64,000 nt of DNA. It comes from Gigantopelta aegis. Taxonomy: Eukaryota > Mollusca > Gastropoda > Neomphalida > Peltospiridae. Positions 60,701 to 64,000 of this stretch are shown piece by piece. The stretch covers positions 70,609,695 through 70,673,694 of the forward strand of contig NC_054702.1 in NCBI RefSeq assembly GCF_016097555.1, in the 5' to 3' direction. Under the pieces are notes generated by a model. It ran no database searches, was not told where the DNA came from, and saw nothing but the letters and a program-made list of their open reading frames with translations. A program made the position numbers and the translations under genes. The first letter of the stretch is position 1; every line of letters begins with the position of its first letter.

Positions 60701-63472
60701 GTAAAATACATACATATGTCCTGAACTAAGAATTATATTATAAAAATACATGTACAAATGTGTTACATACCAAGTATGTGACACCAGGGTTTAATGGAAC
60801 TGGTTGACACTTAAAGGATTGACGTATTTGCATAAAACAATTACAATAATAAAAAACCACGCAGACAGGTTATGTCTCATAAAATATATAATAAAATACA
60901 ACAAAGTGTTCACCACCACAAACGTACACTAGCACACATTGCATTCATACCAAATTATGGTTATCACATATTTAGATTTAGATTAATCAAATTACTGAAT
61001 TAACAAGAATTAATATTACACTGTACAGTTTATAAAGTTATACAGAAAAATATAATAATTACTTATTATAAAGCATTATTTAGTCAGTTACATATACATT
61101 CAAATAAATGTTATTAAAGTGTAGCCAAAATATAAATAATCTAACTATAACTAACCTTAAATCTTCTCAGTGGATATCTTCAATAAATTAAGCAACATGA
61201 AGTGTTAACTCTAGAAGAGCAAAATATGATGTGGAACACAATACCAGACGTACACCAGTATTTAAGAAAACAGTAAACTGTAGTAAGCTGTCACTTCAGA
61301 TAAGAAAACTAAAACCACATCAGCTTACACTGTACCCAAGCTAGAAACAATAGGACAGGAGCGGCGCATGGGTGATAGTGCCATTGTTACTAAGTTGTGC
61401 AAGGTGTCATACATGCTTGTGCAATTTATAACAAGCCAAGATACCTGAAAATAGTAATCAACTTGTTATTATTATATTACAAGAATAAAATAATGAAAGG
61501 TACCCAATCTGTTGTAATTCATTACCTGTTTGTGGAAATAAAATCATTAATTACATGAAAACAAATAAAACCAATGCATTAAATAAAACAATAATTATAT
61601 ACAAATATGCCCAAGTCAGTATTATTACATGTCCAATTGCAATAATTGAGAAACTTATTAAAAGACAATATTAAAAAAAGAAATTAAATCTCAATATTGA
61701 CCAACAAAATTCAACTTTTGCTCTTTTTTACCAACTTATTATCTCAAAACTGTTAAACAATATTGCAACAACATGTAGTAACATCAGAGGTCATTTTATG
61801 CTATTTTGGAGGATATTGAAATGTAAAAATTAAACATTTTAATTTTAATTTTTAATAAAAAAAACAAAAAAACAAACATTTACACTAATATTTAGAAAAT
61901 AAATAAATTAGTTTTCATATTCCTTGTGGCATTCACAATCAGTCTATGTAATTTCACCTCACTAGCTATAATACATTCAACACAATGAAGCATTTAACCG
62001 GTGTAATGTGTGAACTATATCAGGCCACACCCCAAAATTAATTACACTATATGTTTCTATATAGCCTTAGTGGCTATAACATCTTTATTAATATCTGGGG
62101 GAAACATATCCTGAAAAGGGCAACCCCTGTTGTCCAGCTCTTTCTCACAGGGTATTGGTTTTAACAAACACCTGGCCTGAGTACACCCATTTTACACAAA
62201 AAACATTACTTTTGCATGGGCCAGAATTGCCACAAACAAGTTTTCAATGTCAACAAGTTACACATGTTTACAAACTACATGCTCTCCCCTGTCAATTTCA
62301 GTCAAATAGTTGCCACTTGAAAGCTGTCTGCCATGAAATAATCATCGTCAAACAGCAGACTACTTGCGCGGACAAATTTCCGGACAACCAAATGGGAAGA
62401 TAACTGTAATCAGTGGTTTTATGCCTTGGGTTTATACGACGTTTTCTTCGGTTGTCTTATTAAAGTGGACTTCTCACCACAGGTAAAGGAGCACCACTGA
62501 TCGTGTTTCTGTTCAACGCCGGACCTATGAACTTAACTTGGGCCTACAATAACGACGACGTCAGCGCCATGTTTGAAGTGTTCTTCCCGGCTCAGGCGAC
62601 TGGCGAGGCGATGAGGAGAATTCTCACCAACCAACAAGATGGCGATGTCCCGGCCGGAAGACTTCCCAACACGTGGCCCAAATACATCGATGACGTCAGT
62701 ACTGGGTTTTGTTTGTTTGTTTATTTGTTTGGGGTTGTTTGTTTGTTTGTGGGGTGGGTTGTTGTTGTTTGTTTTTGTCATATAATTAAAAGAGGTTGGC
62801 TAGAAATTGTTCAAACCTTTAATCTGGTATGTTCTCGATTACCACGAAGCAGCAGATTCAAAATTCAATATTCTGTCCATGATATCATTGCTCTCGTTAA
62901 CAGAATTCAAATTATATGAATCTATATAGGCAATCGATCATGTAGTACTTTAATGGGGGGGGGGGGGGGGTACTTTGGTTTCTGCATAAACATTACATAT
63001 GATATACAATGACAAAGTTAAATGAAAAGTTATTATATTTTTACATATTGTATACTGGCGTAAGAAGCGGGGGAGAAGGGTCAACGGGGCGTGTATATGT
63101 GTGTGTGTCCCTCCCCCCCCTCCCCCCCCCCCGGCACCTTCGTACGTCACTGTTGTATTTATAAAACAATATTTGTAAAAGACAAAACAGCTTAAAATTG
63201 ATATAATTCGTATGTTATTGGTTCCACGAATCATTCGACTTACCGGTACCTAACTTTATTAATTGGTACAGGTACCCCCTATCACAGACTACACGATGGA
63301 AGGAAGGACGTATCGCTATTTTAAAGGAGAGGTCTACTACCCATTTGGCTTCGGCTTGTCGTATACAACCTTTAAATACGTTGCTATGATATATCCCGTT
63401 CTCGTGAAGGCCGGGCAGAACATGTCTGTGGAGATCGCGGTTGAAAACACTGGGGACTATGACGCTGATGAG
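45482..63472 (+). CDS. GH3 gene B: beta-xylosidase-like paralogue, 3' cut by window edge (exons 1-10)
   Basis: Exons 45482-45780, 52536-52695, 53705-53875, 55701-55792, 56195-56421, 57117-57370, 58464-58686, 59460-59549, 62483-62694 and 63272-63472 have the same lengths and phases as gene A exons 1-10, except exon 1, which is 24 nt shorter at its start. Signal peptide MEVFLTIALMSATTVS, then DYPFRNTSLPW. The nucleophile region is GYIISDGSA (Asp about 271), so the residue after Asp is Gly where gene A has Glu. All frames are open and splice sites intact, so this is a working gene as far as seen. The last two exons (Fn3-like end and C-terminus) must lie right of 64000. Function as for gene A: a secreted GH3 glycosidase. 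Confidence 0.9.
46345..46852. mobile_element. Mutator-like foldback MITE with 9-bp target duplication
   Basis: Ends ACCGAGCGGATTCTAGCAG / CTGCTAGAATCCGCTCGGT with arms of ~110 bp, including repeated GGCTGCTAG units and ACATCGGACTCGTACGCC. ATTACAAAA flanks at 46336-46344 and 46853-46861. 508 bp, non-coding. Confidence 0.92.
47270..47350. repeat. (TAA)n microsatellite
   Basis: About 25 TAA trinucleotides with one A-run interruption. Confidence 0.95.
47930..48240. repeat. Interspersed repeat with C-run
   Basis: A tandem TTACTACCAAGACGCTAAAT plus AGGATTCCAAA pair, then ATGGATTACAACTAATATTGTG (also near 45090) and a C-run at 48201-48220. Unclassified. Confidence 0.5.
48917..49509. mobile_element. 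Mutator-like MITE (CAATCTAATTAAAATTAG family), complete
   Basis: Perfect inverted ends CAATCTAATTAAAATTAGCT... and complement, arms of ~110 bp. GAATTAAAG at 48908-48916 and 49510-49518 is a 9-bp target duplication. The best preserved of the three copies in the window. Confidence 0.93.
49560..49730. repeat. Palindrome around CTCGCCAGAGGCTCG
   Basis: GAGATTATTACC...GTGTATTTCGGTATCATCA...TATTAGGAATAAAAAT on the left is mirrored by ATTTTTATTCCTAATATATG...GATACCGAAA...GGTAATAATCTC on the right; probably a further foldback MITE. Confidence 0.8.
49731..49840. repeat. (TATG)n/(AT)n microsatellite
   Basis: TATGTATG and GTATAT repeats. Confidence 0.95.
50466..50880 (-). mobile_element. Long tRNA-headed SINE (GGCCTCGGTGGCG head)
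   Basis: Reverse copy: tail GTTTTATTTAACGACGCCGC left, core ACCAATTATGGATCACTGGT, then GGATCCGAACCCAGTACCC (B-box) and GATGGCCTGCCACGACGCCA head right. About 410 bp, a different head from the common SINE but a related tail. Confidence 0.88.
51172..51575 (+). mobile_element. Long tRNA-headed SINE (GGCCTCGTTGGCG head)
   Basis: GGCCTCGTTGGCGCAGTAGT head, GGGTTCGGATCC B-box, AACCCTGAGTGAGTGCTCCG, CCAATAGCCGATGATAAGAT, GTGGCGTCGTTAAATAAAAC. Faces away from the copy at 50466-50880. Confidence 0.9.
51734..51782. repeat. Poly-G run, 49 nt
   Basis: Uninterrupted Gs between GCGT and TCTGAAAG. Confidence 0.9.
51840..52010. repeat. Interspersed repeat, inverse of 28340-28520
   Basis: CTGAAATGCAATTTCCTGCA, TTCATCTCTGCCTTAAGAT, then CTCCGCCGTGCCTG. 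A C-run splits it at 51977-51991. Confidence 0.7.
52536..52695 (+). CDS. GH3 B exon 2
   Basis: Acceptor CCTTCTTCTTGCAG, donor AACCAG|GTATGT; 160 nt, phase 2/0. PSLVFSVAEATGIEVRA and VINIMRDPRWGRN. Confidence 0.93.
52993..53040 (+). mobile_element. SINE tail fragment (type 2)
   Basis: CGTAAATAAAATATGTTGAA then GGCGTCGATAAATAAAACATTTCC. Confidence 0.75.
53121..53496. mobile_element. TTAA-flanked MITE
   Basis: AGGGACATTCCCGAGTTTGC... with complement ...AACTCAGGAATGTCCCT, arms of ~50 bp, flanked by TTAA at 53117-53120 and 53497-53500. TTAA targets point to a piggyBac- or Kolobok-type transposase. 376 bp, non-coding. Confidence 0.9.
53705..53875 (+). CDS. GH3 B exon 3
   Basis: Acceptor TTATTATTCCTGAG, donor GCCAAG|GTTTGT; 171 nt, phase 0/0. 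Only a handful of bases differ from gene A exon 3. Confidence 0.92.
53881..53900. mobile_element. End fragment of the TTAA MITE
   Basis: TTAAAGGGACATTCTCGAAC begins 5 nt after the exon 3 donor; only the terminal ~20 bp of the family above remains. Confidence 0.5.
53960..54275 (+). mobile_element. LINE reverse-transcriptase fragment
   Basis: Reads CNIGERQGETLSPVQF, then DLETYLLSQSCTRVSF, then LLYADNTALLATNARD: the GxRQGxxLSPxLF and YADD boxes of a LINE reverse transcriptase, with Asn in place of the second catalytic Asp and at least one frame change. Confidence 0.8.
54198..55079. repeat. 441-bp tandem duplication
   Basis: 54198-54638 and 54639-55079 appear identical throughout, starting CGTAAAATGTTTTACCAATA and ending GTTGACGCAGAAAA. 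The left unit begins inside the LINE fragment. Confidence 0.92.
55505..55560. repeat. (GT)n and G-run
   Basis: GTGTGTGTGTGTG then a G-run at 55531-55543, part of a worn interspersed repeat 55325-55575. Confidence 0.85.
55701..55792 (+). CDS. GH3 B exon 4
   Basis: Acceptor TTTGTATGTACAG, donor AACAG|GTAATC; 92 nt, phase 0/2. VSESDWRMTFLPQFKACVKA. Confidence 0.92.
56195..56421 (+). CDS. GH3 B exon 5 (catalytic nucleophile)
   Basis: Acceptor TTTTATACACAG, donor GCAATGC|GTAAAT; 227 nt, phase 2/1. ILRDEWNFSGYIISDGSA. Differs from gene A at many positions, unlike exons 3 and 10. Confidence 0.93.
56422..57116. other. GH3 B intron 5
   Basis: AC/AAC-rich stretch 56455-56640, then the acceptor-like minisatellite from about 56855 (TTTTTCCTATATACAG, CCTACTTACAGTTGATGTAT, TTCTGTACAGATGATG, CCATGTACAG|TTGACG). 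Confidence 0.7.
57117..57370 (+). CDS. GH3 B exon 6
   Basis: Acceptor TTCCATGTACAG, donor ATAGCC|GTGAGT; 254 nt, phase 1/0. DAIKQGLLTEDVV, GEFDPPDDNPY. Confidence 0.93.
57520..57640 (-). mobile_element. SINE tail fragment (type 1)
   Basis: GTTTTTATTTAATGACACCA...CTAGAGCACATTGATTTATTTATC...GGATGTCAAACTTTTGG to TCTTAGAGAG. Confidence 0.85.
57659..57800. repeat. (CA)n, (AT)n and (GT)n microsatellite
   Basis: CA to 57727, AT to 57740, then GTGTGCGTAT repeats. Confidence 0.95.
58464..58686 (+). CDS. GH3 B exon 7
   Basis: Acceptor TTTGTATCATAG, donor GGAACAG|GTACGC; 223 nt, phase 0/1. IIGPMANNIEQLFGDY, YAPGCDSNAC. Confidence 0.92.
58687..59459. other. GH3 B intron 7
   Basis: No recognised repeat; GAATAAATAAATTATG near 59246 looks like the 3' end of a retroposon. 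It lacks the mariner relic of gene A intron 7. Confidence 0.5.
59460..59549 (+). CDS. GH3 B exon 8
   Basis: Acceptor CTATTTATTTAAG, donor AATACG|GTAAAC; 90 nt, phase 1/1. QILEREGHDRADLEWPGKQ. Confidence 0.9.
59885..60250. repeat. Direct repeat, left copy
   Basis: CTATATGTTTATATATAGCT, TTAGTGGCTATAACAT, ACAACCCCTGTTGTACAGCT, GAGTACACCCATTTTACAC, AAACTACATGCTCTCC, GCTGTCTGCCATGAAATAAT. Matches 62030-62365 with small gaps. Confidence 0.85.
62030..62365. repeat. Direct repeat, right copy
   Basis: Same landmarks as 59885-60250; the right copy has an extra GTTGCCACTTGAAAG piece and lacks GCCTGCCTAG. It could be the long terminal repeats of an element with no readable coding part, or a plain duplication. 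Confidence 0.8.
62483..62694 (+). CDS. GH3 B exon 9
   Basis: Acceptor CTTCTCACCACAG, donor GATGAC|GTCAGT; 212 nt, phase 1/0. GAPLIVFLFNAGPMNLTWA. The intron after it stays similar to gene A for ~240 nt up to the MITE insertion point. Confidence 0.92.
62940..63135. repeat. G-run, GT and C-runs
   Basis: GH3 B intron 9: G-run 62955-62970, GTGTGTGT near 63095 and C-runs 63112-63132, at the place of the AT/GT tract in gene A. Confidence 0.9.
63272..63472 (+). CDS. GH3 B exon 10 (last in window)
   Basis: Acceptor ATTGGTACAG, donor GATGAG|GTAAGA; 201 nt, phase 0/0. Identical to gene A for the first ~140 nt, then MSVEIAVENTGDYDADE against MSVSIVVKNTGNYDADE. Confidence 0.93.
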
Positions 63473-63620
63473 GTAAGAAAAGACAGGAATATTAATAAAG
63501 ATACTTTTAAGTGCTTAGCATAAGAAAATCATGGCGCTCGGGATTTTTGTTAAAGTTGAAAAATTAACTTACAACTGATTTGGCGTTTCTATCACAATGC
63601 AGGATATACACACACCACAC

Positions 63621-63735
63621 GATACAGGGTCCCGCTTTACGAAGCAGTCTTAGTCCTAAGATCAACGTAAGTGCGTAGCTACCTTATGCGCTTAAGGTGA
63701 TCTTAGTGGTAAGATTCTTTGGTAAAACGGCGTCG
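63621..63735. mobile_element. MITE, CGATCTTAGCGC family
   Basis: CAGGGTCCCGCTTTACGAAG, CAGTCTTAGTCCTAAGATCA, CTTATGCGCTTAAGGTGATC, TCTTTGGTAAAAC. Longer form of the gene A remnant at 37228-37275. Confidence 0.75.
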
Positions 63736-64000
63736 AGCACACCAAATACTACAGCATTTTCACGTATACGAAAGTATATTAAACGTGCTTCAATAAGCGT
63801 TGCACGCTACTAACAATCATATTAAGCCTCGTTAACTTGGGACGATTTCGACAGACTTATGACATAATGATAACTGAAATTATGATTTTGACATTTATAT
63901 ATAAATATGTTCATGACTTTGATGAAAAAAATACATTAAACTTTATTAAAGCTGTTTTCCTGAATGGTGTCTCTGACTGAGCAGGTTACGCCAATCAGGG

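Larger units (their letters stand above)
59550..62482. other. GH3 B intron 8 (2.9 kb) with direct repeats
   Basis: A (GAAT)n/(GGAT)n run at 59562-59640, then two ~340-bp direct repeats (59885-60250 and 62030-62365) around ~1.8 kb of very AT-rich sequence without recognised coding. Gene A intron 8 is only 206 nt. Confidence 0.75.

Overview
The window looks like a molluscan, most likely gastropod, nuclear genome. It is AT-rich and intron-rich, with small exons in a dense background of tRNA-derived SINEs, LINE fragments, short inverted-repeat transposons (MITEs) and microsatellites. The repeated SINE, with a tRNA-like head and a tail ending in GTGCTCTAGTGGTGTCGTTAAAC-type sequence, is of the kind abundant in gastropod and bivalve genomes. 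The species cannot be named from this sequence alone.

Left part (1-14 kb): two related genes for small secreted cysteine-rich proteins lie tail to tail. One is on the + strand (exons 1-93, 1006-1161, 2016-2196; 5' end outside the window). The other is on the - strand (exons 12977-12829, 12094-11990, 10295-10155, 9432-9141; an ATG-only first exon at 13926-13924 is proposed). They share exon phases and a cystine pattern that best fits a spaetzle-like cystine-knot ligand. The 6.6 kb between them is repeats, LINE remnants and a minisatellite.

Middle left (14-21 kb): no complete gene. It holds many SINEs, a hAT-like MITE inside a SINE, a LINE fragment inside another SINE, a three-unit ~107-bp tandem repeat and one orphan - strand exon for an EB/EGF-like cysteine module (19218-19334).

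Right two thirds (21-64 kb): a tandem pair of + strand glycoside hydrolase family 3 (GH3, beta-xylosidase-like) genes. Gene A (21140-43345) is complete: 12 exons whose phases all join, encoding 747 residues with signal peptide, N-terminal catalytic domain, C-terminal sandwich domain and Fn3-like domain. Gene B starts at 45482; its first ten exons have the same lengths and phases (exon 1 is 24 nt shorter) and the last two lie past the right edge. Both products should be secreted and act on beta-linked (xylo)saccharides in digestion.

The introns of the pair record transposon history. Gene A intron 1 holds a ~4.3 kb inverted-repeat DNA transposon with a 372-codon XPG/PIN-like nuclease plus Cys-rich frame (Academ-like by inference). 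A shortened copy sits in intron 11 inside another element bounded by perfect 23-bp inverted repeats. A MITE in gene A intron 9 has a 9-bp target duplication, and the matching intron of gene B preserves the empty site. Other intron features are a TTAA-type MITE, a Mutator-like foldback MITE, a mariner relic, a 441-bp tandem duplication, and an imperfect minisatellite whose unit resembles the real exon 6 splice acceptor.
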